Of a stretch of DNA of 64,000 nt, positions 9,881-20,694 are shown piece after piece. The notes beneath the pieces are model-generated. The model saw nothing but the letters and a program-made list of their open reading frames with translations, was not told the origin of the DNA and searched no databases. Location: contig CM070874.1 in the NCBI GenBank assembly GCA_036365515.1, forward strand, positions 250,521,430-250,585,429, written 5' to 3'. The first letter of the stretch is position 1; each line of letters opens with the position of its first letter. The position numbers were made by a program, and so were the translations under genes. The DNA is from Torymus aiolomorphi (lineage: Eukaryota; Arthropoda; Insecta; Hymenoptera; Torymidae).

Positions 9881-10656
9881 TGGCGACCCTACCACGAGCT
9901 GCACAATACCCACATCAAGTCTTTTGTACATTGTACGCCTTAAATAAATCGTTCACCAAGAAGGTAATTGTTGGTTTGGAATATCACGAGGTCATCGACA
10001 AGTTCGACGACGAGTGCTACAAACCTGTGGTTCGACTATTATCGAATGACTTTGAAGGTGTTGCATTTTTATACAATGACTGGGAAGAATTCAAAACAGG
10101 TTTTGACGACATTGATAAATATTTTCGTGGACTTGATAATAGTTTAAAAAACCAAAAAATTTACGGAGACGGTTGGACTTTAAAATTCACCACAAGTCAC
10201 CAGGAAAAAGCAATCGAAATTGCAGAAGACAGGAGGCCTGGTGTTGGTCGGATCAAACGGTTTCGCCATAGTTTATTAATGAAAAAAGTTACTTTTGATT
10301 GTCTCCAAGAATTTATTGTATAGTGTGTCGATACTCGTCTTAAATATTTAAATTCTATTGCGAGTAGTGTACAATATCTTACCTGCGACGTTATGGAGTT
10401 TATTAAAACTAAAAGTAGTTTCATGCATGAACCACAAGTACAATTGTATACACCTAGTATTGTAAAAGACGTTGTAAATTTAGTTCATAATGATGTAATA
10501 GACGAAATAACCTCTAGTGTAGAAAAGCAATGTAAAGAAAAAGATCAAGCGTCTCTACCTAAGTGCGATGTTGCTGATGTATTGTATCAGATTGTATCAT
10601 TACACATGCCAAGAATTGTTGATGTATTAAACACTATATTATTTCATAATAAATAG
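9880..10656 (+). pseudogene. Conserved family gene in the right arm, one in-frame stop
   Basis: Counterpart of 4,601-5,376. It starts MATLPRAAQ at 9,880 and is open in one frame to TAG 10,321-10,323, then continues in the same frame to 10,656. The left copy has a Lys codon (AAG) at the position of this TAG. The left copy's one-base loss is absent here, so each copy is damaged at a different place. The protein shows no signal peptide or transmembrane helix by eye; its C-terminal half is rich in Val, Asp and Glu with helical periodicity and one CxxxD-type Cys pair. For the relation to the Penelope-linked copy see 62,177-62,945. Confidence 0.7.
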
Positions 10657-12499
10657 AAAAATTTAATATACTTACTATCTACTTCTTTTTGTCTTCCTTG
10701 CCGTCCTCTTAATCCCAACTTATTGTATTTTTAAGACGTTAATTTTTACTTTACATGTCTAAATTGCAACTTATATAAATTAAATTTTATTTAACGAAAT
10801 ATAGCTAGCTTACATTTGGATATTTTTTGAAAAAGTATTTTTAAATTATTTAATAACTAACATAAATTAGTTGAAATTACATACTCATAAATATTTTTTA
10901 ATTGGATAACGCAAACATGCGTTGATGCAATCTCCGTGGTTCTTTTGCCGGCGTAGTGGTGGTGGCCAATGAGCTCTTAGCCGCGGCCGGTGTCCCTCCT
11001 CCCGCGCGTGGCCACTCGTGAGCCCGCGAGCCTTGTGGGGGGGCTAGCTCCACGGGTCTTTTGTCGGCCAATGAGTTGATTTTACATATCGTCGTCATCG
11101 GTCACGAGTGCGTTCTTTGTATTGTTACACCAGCGCCACTAGCATTCCAGGGCGTGGTCTCTTGATGCGGCAGTAGTAGCGAGGCCGCCGATGTAGCAGC
11201 ATGTATAACTGAAACAGCTACTTCCTGCAGTCGACAGCCGATTTCCAGCAACCAACGCCCGACTTCCAATAGCCGATAGTCGACTTCCCACTGGCCATTC
11301 GCGCCTCGATAAAGGTTTGAAAAGACCTTGCGGTCTTTCCTCTATCAACGAGCCGAAAAACAGCAGTGCCTGGTGTATGTTTGTTGGAACGTCAAAATAT
11401 TGATGAGCGTGCATCTGTGTATGTGTGAGTATGTGTATGGGTGTATTTGCTTCTATGTGTAATTCCCGACAGTCGACTTCCCGCTGTTCATCCGCGCCTC
11501 GAGAAAAGTTTGAAAAGATCTTACGGTCCTTCTTCTATCAACGAGCCGAAAAACAGCAGTGCCTGGTGCATGTTTGTTGGAATGTCAAAATATTGACGTG
11601 CGTGCGTCTGTGTATGTGTGAGTATGTGTATGGGTGTATTTGCTTCTATGTGTAATTCCTTTCCTTGAGACTTTCCTCGAGAAAAAATTCTTTCCCTGTG
11701 TAATTCAATAGTCAAAATAATGTGCAGCTGCAACTCGATGTACGTGACATTTTCTCGTTAATCAGCAAAATTCCACAGTACCGTACGATTAGATAGGCAA
11801 AGACGAACGGTCGACCTGATGTCAGTCGCGAATATTGTCTTGTCGCGTGAACATCTCCGTCGCAAAGCATGAGGGTATTGTGCGGATTCTGAAGTGTGTC
11901 ATCTGTCTCTCTTGTGCTCCCCATACAAATGTTGCGCGCCAGTACGTTATGTAGATAGTGGTTCAATGCAGAAATTCGGATGTACAGTTCCATGAGAGTG
12001 TCGCGGATCTATCATGAAGTGGCTATAAGGTGTCCATGAGGTTACGGTTATTCCATTTTTTTTTTCAAACCGTGCGCGCGTGATTAGATACTGCGCGTTG
12101 GTATTGGACACTCGTTGCACAGTACAGAGTCTATACATAAAAGTTGTAAAAAACCATAAAAAACCTGTGAATCTTAAATTTTTTGTGTATATACACTTGT
12201 CATGGTGCAGAGAGGCTTTACACAAAAGTTAGAAAATACACCATAAAAACCCCATAGATACCCCATAAGACCATATACTCATGAATCATGTACCATTAGC
12301 CTCCAAAATCCGATAAAATATCGAAAACTCCATAAAGATCCCATGAATCTGGAAATTTTTATGTAGGTGCATTTCCCATGATACAGAAGGGCTACGCTAA
12401 CTGGGCCTTGAAGGCATAGCTTAGTGTGTGTGTGTGCGGATGTGCGCGTGTGTGCGGCCACTCACAAATCTGGGACCGTGTAGGGAGCTAACAGCCCTT

Positions 12500-13908
12500 T
12501 TGACGGTACCACGGTGACTAATCAGCTCTTCCCATGCTGCGCCTCCCGCGGTCATTAAAGCATCTTGTTGGGAGACACAACCAATGAGCTGATTTTACAC
12601 TGTGTCGTCACAAATCACGAGTGCTTTCTTTGAGCTGCTACACCAGTGCCACTAGCTTTTCAGGGTGCGGTCCTTCGATGCGTCGGTAGCTGACGGATCG
12701 CGGATGTAACCGTATGGATAACTGACACAGTATTTGAAGCAGCTACTTCCAGCAGCCACAGCCGACTTCCAGCAGTTGACATCCGACTTCCACCAGCCAA
12801 CGGGCGACTTCCAATAGCCGACTTCCCGCTGGTCATCCGTTCGCCGAAACGTGTGCCGCGTGTTCAACAGTAGACATTTTTAACTCACCAGGTCACCGCA
12901 TCTTTTTTAATCTCGGTTTTAAATAATGTGCAGCTGCAACTCGATGTACGTGACATTTTCTCATTCATCAGCAAAATTCCACAACGTCGTACGATTAAAT
13001 AAAGGAGAAAAAACAATTTCAACTTTCTTTCCTCGAGAAAAATGGTTTCCCTATGTAATTCAATAGTCAATAATGTGCAGCTGCAACTCGATGTACGTGA
13101 CCTTTCCTCATTAATCAGCAAAATTCCACAGTGTCGTACGATTAAAATAAAGGAGAAAAAAGTCGACGCGATTCTTGTTCGGAAAACATGGTGGGATACA
13201 TGACAAGATGCAATTTCGACGACTGTAAGTTATGACTAATTCGAGGTAAGACTATATAATTCGCCAGCAGAGAGTCCACGTGCGATGAGATCATCCGTGT
13301 CAAAGACGAATGGTCGACCAGCTGTCAGTCACGTATATTGTCTTGTCGCGTGAATATATCCGTCGCAAAGTGTCATGAGTGAATTGTGAGGATTCTGAAG
13401 TACGTCGTGTGTCTCTCTTATACCCCATGCAAATGTTGTGCGCGAGTACGTTATGTAGATAGTGATTCAACGCAAAAATTCGAGTGTACCGTTCCACGAG
13501 AGTGTCGCGAATGTGTAATCTATGATGAAGTGGTCTTATGGGATGTGAAGTTACGGTTTTTCCATTTTTTCAAGCCGTGCGCGTGGGTGCTGGTCACTCG
13601 CTGTGCAATACAGAGAGGCTATACACAACAGTTGTAAAAAACCATAAAAAAACCCATGGATCTGAAATTTTTTATGTGGGTACACTTACCATGGTACAGA
13701 GAGGCTATACACAAAAGTTATAAAATACACCATAAAAACCCCATAGACTCCCCATAAGACTACATATTCATGAATCGCATACCATTAACTTCCAAAATCC
13801 GATAAAATATCGAAAACTCCATAAAAAACCCATAAATCTAAATATTATTTATGTCGGTACACTCGCGATCGTATAAAGAGATATATATGCAAAAGTTATA
13901 AAATACAC
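12500..13908. repeat. Second right-end arm module, more diverged
   Basis: It repeats, in the same orientation as 9,737-12,395, the CACGAGTGC/CACCAGTGCCACTAGC block, the minisatellite (about 12,735-12,830), two TGCAGCTGCAACTCGATGTACGTGAC blocks (12,930 and 13,075) and the outer 178-bp units, ending at about 13,908. It is the only right-hand copy that reaches the true outer end. Its likely partner is 6,480-7,400. Confidence 0.75.
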
Positions 13909-13913
13909 CTATA

Positions 13914-14140
13914 TGTGTGTGTCTGTGTGTGTGGGTGTCTGCGTGTGCGCGCGTGCGTGCGCGTGCGTGCGTATGCTGGCGTCGGTGTGTGCGCGTGTGT
14001 GTCTGTGTGTGCGTGCGTGTGCGTGCTGGCGTCGGTGTGGGTGTGCGTGTGTATGTCCGTGTGTATGTCCGTGTGTGTGTGTGTGTGCGGGTGTGCGTGC
14101 GCGTGTGCGTGCACGTGCGTATGTGTGGGTGTTCTGTCCA
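13914..14140. repeat. TG/CG-rich degenerate microsatellite
   Basis: About 225 bp of imperfect (TG)n and (GCGTGC)n. It directly abuts the outer end of the Polinton-derived composite. Long ORFs here in all frames are repeat artefacts. Confidence 0.9.
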
Positions 14141-14202
14141 GAATATGCTTGCGCAGGCGTGCACACATACACACATACATACGTGTACTGCTTTTATCCC
14201 CA

Positions 14203-14295
14203 CCCCTCGCTATGCGTCGTCGGACTTCTTGACCTTGACTCCAGCTGGCGCCTGTGGTCAAGGTCAGATTTGTTGTGACGGCCCATAGCGAGGGG
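14203..14295. repeat. Short GC-rich palindromic element
   Basis: CCCCTCGCTATG (14,203-14,214) pairs with CATAGCGAGGGG (14,284-14,295). Inside, TTGACCTTGAC pairs with GTCAAGGTCA. It looks like a small foldback insertion and marks the 5' truncation point of the Penelope fragment that follows. Confidence 0.75.
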
Positions 14296-14308
14296 TATAC
14301 TACTAAAG

Positions 14309-15105
14309 CCATTAGAGTTAATAATAATAGAGTGAAATTAGATTGGTATAGAAAACCTACATGGTCAGGTAGATTTTAAAATTTTGATTCTCACCATCAA
14401 TTCGGAAACAAGACAGATGCTATCAAATGTGTCATTGACAGAGCGATTAAATTGTCACATAAATATTTTAGGAAAAAGAATTTAAATTTAGTTAGAGAAA
14501 CATTTATTAAGAATAGTTATTCGGTAAAATTTATTGATAAAATGATTGATGAGAGAGTGTGGGAAATTTATAATGGTGGATTGAAGAAACGGGCAGATAA
14601 ATCGAACAAGGAATATAAATGGAAAGAACGCATATTTTAATTTACCATATGTTAGTGGTTTGTCAGGAAGGATTAGAAGGATTTTTAGTAAACATAATAT
14701 TCAAGTTTTCTCTAGAAACGATAATAATTTAGAAAGGTTACAATATTTAGTAATTGTAAAGACAAAGATCATAAAGGTTTAAAATCGGGAGCAGTTTATA
14801 AAATCAATTGTAGGGATTGTAATGGATGTTATATTGGTCAAACGTGTAGATATTTGAAGAAGAGAATATATGAACATCAATATAATTTACGTAGTACAAA
14901 TTTTACATCGGGTTGGGAAGAACATTGTTTAAATAGTTTGCATTCTTTCGATTTTGGGAGTGTGGATATTTTGGAACAAGCGATTAAGAATAAATATAAG
15001 AGGGAAAGCCTTGAAAGTATTCACATTCTAAGGAATAGGAATAATGTAAATTTAATGGTAGAGTCAAGTAAATTAGGTAACATTGATCATTCTTTATTAA
15101 TTTAA
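14309..15105 (+). pseudogene. Penelope-like element, C-terminal RT region plus GIY-YIG endonuclease, broken
   Basis: Read in order: KLDWYRKPTWSGRF, then TAA (14,377-14,379); the same frame continues through DRAIKLSHKYF to TAA 14,638-14,640; a second frame carries SGLSGRIRRIF; a third contains the endonuclease AVYKINC...CNGCYIGQTCRYLKKRI and runs to TAA at 15,103-15,105. YRKPTxSGRF and the DRAIxLS block are typical of the end of Penelope-like RTs, and VYKI...YIGQT with the Cys residues is their GIY-YIG domain, which nicks target DNA. The RT catalytic core and N-terminus are missing. There are two frameshifts (near 14,636 and 14,755) and one certain stop. Confidence 0.85.
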
Positions 15106-15204
15106 GTGAGAATGGAAAGTTGGAGAGGGGAAGGTGGATGGTGGTGGGGGTAAGAAGAAATAAGTGGGTATGGGTATATAAGGAGGTGTATCGCGGGTTG
15201 CATT

Positions 15205-15242
15205 TCAGTCCCTGAGGAGGAGCCGGAGCGGGCTCGAAAGGT
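15205..15242 (+). ncRNA. Hammerhead-ribozyme-like core downstream of the Penelope fragment
   Basis: CTGAGGA (15,212-15,218) fits the CUGANGA core. It is followed by a perfect stem II, GAGCC (15,220-15,224) with GGCTC (15,231-15,235), a six-base loop, and GAAA (15,236-15,239). Penelope-like elements are known to carry hammerhead motifs in their terminal repeats, and this lies about 100 bp after the endonuclease stop. I could not place stems I and III or the cleavage triplet with confidence. Confidence 0.5.
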
Positions 15243-15402
15243 TGGGCAATTGGGAAATTTGGTGGTTGGGGGCAGTTAGATACCTTTGCTAATAAAGTTT
15301 TTTTTTCAGGTTTTAATTAAGTTTTTATTTCAGATTCTGCGGGGGTGATTATAAACAAGGGCAATCTGACTGCCATGAATATTAATTATTTTAATTTAAT
15401 TT

Positions 15403-16305
15403 AATCGACTATTTGCAGGTGTTCCAGGGATTCAATTTGGTTGCCAATTTTTTTCTGGTTGAGTTTTATCGCCAGAATCGATAAGCAACAATAAAATCGG
15501 GGAAAAACCAAGAGCAACGAATATAGAATTTTTTTTCCACTTGGACCCTATATAATCGACTATTTGCAGGTGTTTCGGGGATTCAATTTGGTGGCCAATT
15601 TTTTTCTGGTACAGTTTTATCGCCAGAATCCATAAGCAACAATAAAATCGGCAAAAAACCAAAAAGCAACGAAAATAGAATTTTGTTTCCACTTGCACCC
15701 CTATATAATCGACTATTTGGAGGTGTTCCGGGAATTCAATTTGGTCGCTAATTTTTTTCCGGAACAGTTTTATGGCCAGAATCCATAAGCAACAATAAAA
15801 TCAGCAAAAAAACCAAAAGCAACGAAAATAGAATTTTTTTCATTTGCACTCCTATATAATCGACTGGTTGGAAGTGTTCCGGGAATTCAATTCCGTCCCC
15901 AATTTTTTTCTGGTTGAGTTTTATCGCCAGAATCGATAAGCAACAATAAAATCGGGGAAAAGCCAAGGGCAACGAATATAGAATTTTTTTTCCACTTGCA
16001 CCCCTATATAATCGACTATTTGGAGGTGTTCCGGGAATTCAATTTGGTCGCTAATTTTTTTCTGGTACAGTTTTATGGCTAGAATCCATAAGCAACAATA
16101 AAATCAGCAAAAAAACCAAAAACATCGAAAATAGAATTTTTTTTCCACTTGGACCCTATATAATCGACTATTTGGAGGTGTTCCGGGGATTCAATTTGGT
16201 CGCCAATTTTTTTTCTGGTACAGTTTTATCGCCAGAATCCATAAGCAACAATAAAATCGGGGAAAAAACCAAAAGCAACGAAAATAGAATTTTTTCTATG
16301 GACTG
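15403..16305. repeat. About 152-bp satellite, six tandem units
   Basis: Units begin with AATCGACTATTTG at about 15,403, 15,553, 15,707, 15,858, 16,010 and 16,162. Each contains AATTTTTTTCTGGT, GTTTTATCGCCAGAATC, AAGCAACAATAAAATCGG and ends CCCTATAT. Units differ by a few percent and one has a longer deletion. No spacers of differing sequence are present. It follows a Penelope-like 3' region by about 170 bp. Confidence 0.9.
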
Positions 16306-17007
16306 ATCTACGTAAAGGGTGCTTTGGGGGAGTGGCTTGTTTGTCAATTGTTTTTTGTTTTTTACATGTATTTTATCATTCTTGATGATGATAAACTCCC
16401 TCCAATTGGAAAAAGCGTTTTTGAAAAACCAATTTTCCGTTGGATCCCAACATTGCAAACTTCAAACACATTATTTTCTTCTATGCCAAAGCTTATTATG
16501 AAGTGTATGAACCTCATAACGCGTAATTATTTATTAATACACACTTGCTCTATTCTCAAATAATTATTTATTAATGCACGCTTGTTCTGTTCTCAAAACA
16601 TTTCAAACTGATTTTAAGTAGATGTTTTAAAATTTGATATAACACTTTATGCAACACATTTTACCAGTATTTTATTTTTTTTATATTACACAAAGCACTG
16701 ACTAGATGTCATTTTTTAATCACTATGTTATTTGTTATCAATAACATTTGATTATATATGCACTTCATGCAACACATCATACCAGTATTTTATTTTATTT
16801 CTTACACAAAACACTGATTAGATGTCATTTTTTAATAATCACAACATTTTTGTTATCAATATAATTTTCAACTGGATAGACGAACTATGAAAATCATAAT
16901 TTTCTTTTCTTATTTTGAAAAACTTACTTCAAAACATAATACTTTTTTCGTACTTTGAGTCCAATACTGTCTAAATAAACATCTTAGTTGTTGTTTGTTT
17001 TATGTGT
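16306..17007. repeat. AT-rich stretch with a duplicated ~118-bp block
   Basis: TGCAACACAT...ACCAGTATTTTATTTT...ACACAAA(G/A)CACTGA(C/T)TAGATGTCATTTTTTAAT occurs at about 16,650-16,740 and 16,768-16,845. A shorter repeat TAATTATTTATTAAT(A)CAC lies at 16,523 and 16,561. No coding signal was seen. Confidence 0.6.
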
Positions 17008-17402
17008 TATTCATTGAAAGCAATGATACTGTCATTTTCTTCATTGACATCCAAGTCCTCTATTCGTCCTGTCAAATATGCAGAAGAGAAATTTTAATAT
17101 TCTTCTAAAATTATATCTTATGAAAAATTTTCATGTTGAGGATACATTGATACATCTTGAAAATTATTATGTCGTAAATAGTATTTGCCTGCTCTTCCAT
17201 AGGCTAATATTGGTTTGGTTTTTCTTTCTTGAGTAGTACTATATTCTTACTATCTTCTTTAATATAATTCTATTTCTAAGCGTCTGTTCTTGTATTAAAA
17301 TAACTTTTTCTTGTCCATTAGTAACAAAATAACCAGGATGGTCATGAGGGCACTCGTTCATTTTTACTATTTCAAAATTAGATTTTTCAGACAGTACACA
17401 AT
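17008..17402 (-). pseudogene. Coding relic of unknown family
   Basis: On the minus strand, one frame is open from about 17,402 ([21 protein letters not shown]) for about 50 codons. A second frame carries on with PILAYGRAGKYYLRH and, after two stops, AYLTGRIEDLDVNEENDS to TAA 17,008-17,010. The CPHDHPG block resembles the His-x-His-x of FLYWCH-like zinc modules in MULE-type or virus-derived genes, but I cannot assign it. At least one frameshift and two stops. Confidence 0.3.
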
Positions 17403-17716
17403 TAGAACTCCTGAACATTATTGGCTATATTACACATATTCATAATAGAATGAATAAGGCTTTCAGCATTTGTCTACGTTGTACAACCATCCAAGTCAAT
17501 TCAAAATCGAATTTTAATGTAAAATATCTTGTATAATCTGCAAATATAAAAGAATTCACACAAAGTATCAATTTTGTTAAAATGGTTGTAGCCATTTAAC
17601 TTTTAGCTGTTCAATACTTATCTAATCAAAGTTATTTGCCCCTTTGATGCACGTAGGTAAATTCTTATTAGTTGACTTTCTTAGATCTTTGAAAAACTAC
17701 TATTTCTAACCTATAT

Positions 17717-17804
<88 letters not shown>

Positions 17805-18324
17805 TATCTGTTCTGTCATCGCCATTCATTCATTATTAGTATATGTGGTTGGACAAAAATGCTGTAGTATGTACGGTCGGAAGAAAAATGTATAGTATAT
17901 GAATCTTATGGAGAAACATGGAGAAATTTTAGAATCGGAAACCAGACATAAAATTTTTCACTATTTAATATCTCTAATCTGAGAACATCTTTTTACATGA
18001 AAATTTTTGTACAACATAGTATAACAAAATAGCATGTTGTTATTTTAATTTGGGTGAATATAAAAGCGATTGAAAATTGCAGTAAATATTTCAATTTCTC
18101 GGGCATCCATTTCAATGTACAATATATGTAGCGCGGTCGACCTTCAGGCTTCTTCTATACTTGCCTTCGGAGCGCTCCCGCGCTCCTTGATAAAGTATCG
18201 AAATATACTATTACTTCTTCGAGCCAATATATGCTCAAGAAATTGTATTTAAGTACATTCACATTGTTCACAGCTGCAAATTAAACAATCGAAAGTTGTG
18301 ATATCAATTATCGATAGTCAATTG
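17403..18324. other. Gene-poor stretch with a long CT microsatellite
   Basis: 17,720-17,800 is (CT)40 without interruption, followed by CCCTCTATCTG. A 60-codon ORF at 18,070-18,252 has a GC-rich middle but no recognisable motif and was not called. Nothing else was seen. Confidence 0.7.
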
Positions 18325-19820
18325 ATGCAAACAACTGTGCAAAATAACTGTATAATGACTGTTCTCATAAATGTATTCAAATTTGTTCATTCTTCTACAT
18401 AAATTAAACACAAGGAAGTACTGAAATCAATTTATTGTAGTCAAGTATCCGTAAGTTAACTCGACTAACATAATAGAACTTTTCGTATCTCCGGTGTAAA
18501 ATTACATTTTACGTCCACGTTGTGGTAATGAGCTCGAGCGCTATAGAAAAGTTGGCTTCAGCGATTATTTATCACAGAGAGTGTAAAGTCTCACATCCGT
18601 CGTACGAACATGATTTTTCGTCGTCGTGCGAGCACAATGTATCTCCATAAAACTTTTTTCTTGTAAACATATTGTAGACCCTTTACGAAACGATGGTACG
18701 TAGTTACCATCCCTATATTCCCTTATTCTTTCTCAATTTTGAACTTTCTATAGTATAACATTACGCATCTTGGGAGGACAAGAGGAGTCTAAAGCTGCTC
18801 TATAGCAGGGGTGGTCCTCCCATACATACTTGGCGGACCCAGCGGTTTGCAGTTTACAGGTGGACTATTTCCATAAATGTAGAATTCTAAATTTTTGCAT
18901 AAATTTATTAACATTGTTTATATGAGTCCACTATAAATCATTACGTTTGCTCTCATTTTTAATTGATTCCGATTGAGTACAATATTCCTGCATGTACTGA
19001 GTGCATAATCATGATTTACTTTTATTACCCAATTTTTTTTTTCCTTTTGTCCGTCTTTTTTTAAACGCTAAAAAATTCATATAAATTTATAGTCTATATT
19101 GAAAAGGACTTTACACTCTACTAAGCATTTTATAAGCAACCTCTTTTTATCATTTTGCATTATCTATTTTAAGACAGTGATTGAATCACGGATCACTATT
19201 TAATATCTAGAAACAATCCATTCATACTTTTTACCTGATCTTGAACCATATGAATATTTACATGAAAATGACCATGTCTTATACACCTTAAACTGCAAAC
19301 CGTCGGGCCCGCCAAGTATGTATGGGAGGACCACTCCTGCTATAGAGCAGCTTTAGACTTCTCTTGTCCTCCCAAGATACGTAATGTTATACTATAGAAA
19401 GTTCAAAATTGAGAAAGAATGAGGGAAAATAGGGATGGTAACTACGTACGATCGTTTCGTAAAGGGTCTACAATATGTTTACAAGAAAAAAGTTTTATGA
19501 AGATACATCGTGCTCGCACGACGACGAAAAATCATGTTCGTACGACGGGTGTAAGATTATACACTCTTCTGTGATAAATAATCCCTGAAGCCAACTTTTC
19601 TATAGCGCTTGAGCTCATTATCACAACGTGGACGTAAAATGTAATTGTACACCCGAGGTACGAAAAGTTCTATTATGTTAGTCAAGTAAACTTACGGATG
19701 ATTGACTACAATAAATTGATTTCAGTACTTTCTTGTGTTTAATTTGTATAGAAGAATGAACAAATTTGAATACATTTCTGAGAACAGTCATTATACAGTT
19801 ATTTTGCAGAGTTGTTTGCA
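18325..19820. repeat. Foldback element with arms of about 535 bp
   Basis: 18,325-18,858 and 19,288-19,820 are reverse complements at high identity (shared: TGCAAACAACT, AAATTTGTTCATTCTTCTA, CGTCGTCGTGCGAGCAC, GGAGGACAAGAG, AAACTGCAAACC). The 430-bp loop is AT-rich and non-coding. No transposase is inside, so it is a non-autonomous MITE/foldback element. Terminal bases TGCAAACAACT do not identify a superfamily to me. Confidence 0.85.
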
Positions 19821-19837
19821 TTACTTGATTAATAATA

Positions 19838-20275
19838 CTACTGGTTTTGCTGATTGTTTTAAAAAAATATTTGGGTTTACATTAAAGTTCTTGTTTCAGA
19901 GTGTGGCAGATGTTGAGGGAGAGTGAGATGGAAGGAGAGAACGTGCGAGAGAGAGGGGCGGGAGAGGAAGGGATGATAATTACATTGTTTACAATTGCAT
20001 AAGTTTTTACTATTGTAAAAAAATTCTTTTAGAGAGATTTCACAACTATTTAAGAGTAAAAGTATAAATTATACAGAGAAAATTCATACTTGCCTTATTT
20101 TATACTTTCGTAGAAAGTTTTACTAACAATACTACTTATTTGTTTTACTGATTGTTTTAAAAAAATATTTAGGCTCTCATTAAAGTTCTTGGTACAGAGT
20201 TTAACACATGTTGAGGGAGAGGAAGAGGGATCAGAGGAAGGGAAAAAGAAGGGAGTGAGCAAGTGAGAGAGAGAG
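19838..20275. repeat. Duplicated ~290-bp block with a purine-rich tail
   Basis: GATTGTTTTAAAAAAATATTT(G/A)GG...CATTAAAGTTCTTG...CAGAGT...TGTTGAGGGAGAG occurs at about 19,850 and 20,147. Each copy is followed by GA-rich sequence and CTTGCCTTATTTT...AGAAAGTTTT. No ORF. Confidence 0.6.
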
Positions 20276-20694
20276 GGTGGGAGAAAGGGACGGAAGTTGT
20301 AAAGTCATATGAAAATAATTCTTTTAATTCTTATAGATTCCAGGAAATACTTATACTTGCCTTATTTTTTACTTTAGTAGAAAGTTTTCTGATTTCTACT
20401 TTAAATTAGTATTAGATAAATAATAATAAAAAATAAATCAAATATATTTTATAATTACATTGTCACAGATAACTATACAAACTACAGCAATTTCATTTTC
20501 AAATTTTGTTAGATAAAAATACGCTGTACCCGAATGGAAATAATAAATGTAGGAAGCCGTACGAAAACGTAGAAAACCGTAAGAAACTGTCCCTAATAAA
20601 ACATAACATTTAAAAAACGTTTTTAAAACGTGGTTTGAAATCAAGTAGTACTATAAACAGCAGCAACTACACATGGAAACGTGTAAGTAGTGCT

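Larger units (their letters stand above)
9737..12395. repeat. Right long terminal inverted arm of the Polinton-derived element
   Basis: It is the reverse complement of 2,517-5,519 with small differences. It keeps the gene (9,880-10,656), GC-rich CATTGG block, minisatellite and 160-180-bp units, but has only about two of the 178-bp outer units, and its outer end is cut near 12,395. Differences are scattered rather than clustered, so the arms have diverged for some time. Confidence 0.85.
2517..13908. mobile_element. Decayed Polinton/Maverick-derived composite element
   Basis: The outer ends match in inverted orientation: TGTATTTTATAACTTTT at about 2,517 and its complement ending near 13,908. 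Long arms 2,517-5,519 and 9,737-12,395 pair with each other, and further arm-like modules lie at 6,480-7,400, 7,530-7,745 and 12,500-13,908. The core between the arms carries remnants of Polinton genes: minor-capsid-like (minus), P-loop ATPase, major capsid C-terminus and adenain-type cysteine protease (plus). No protein-primed polymerase or integrase remains, so this copy cannot be autonomous. The interleaved arm modules suggest at least two related elements, one nested in or recombined with the other. Every gene has at least one break or truncation. Confidence 0.7.

Noticed and set aside
13838..14312. Overlapping long ORFs on both strands
   Set aside because: They are translations of TG/CG-rich simple repeat, open in several frames at once.
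15403..16305. CRISPR-like regular array
   Set aside because: Units of 152 bp are repeats along their whole length with no unique spacers, and the genome is eukaryotic.
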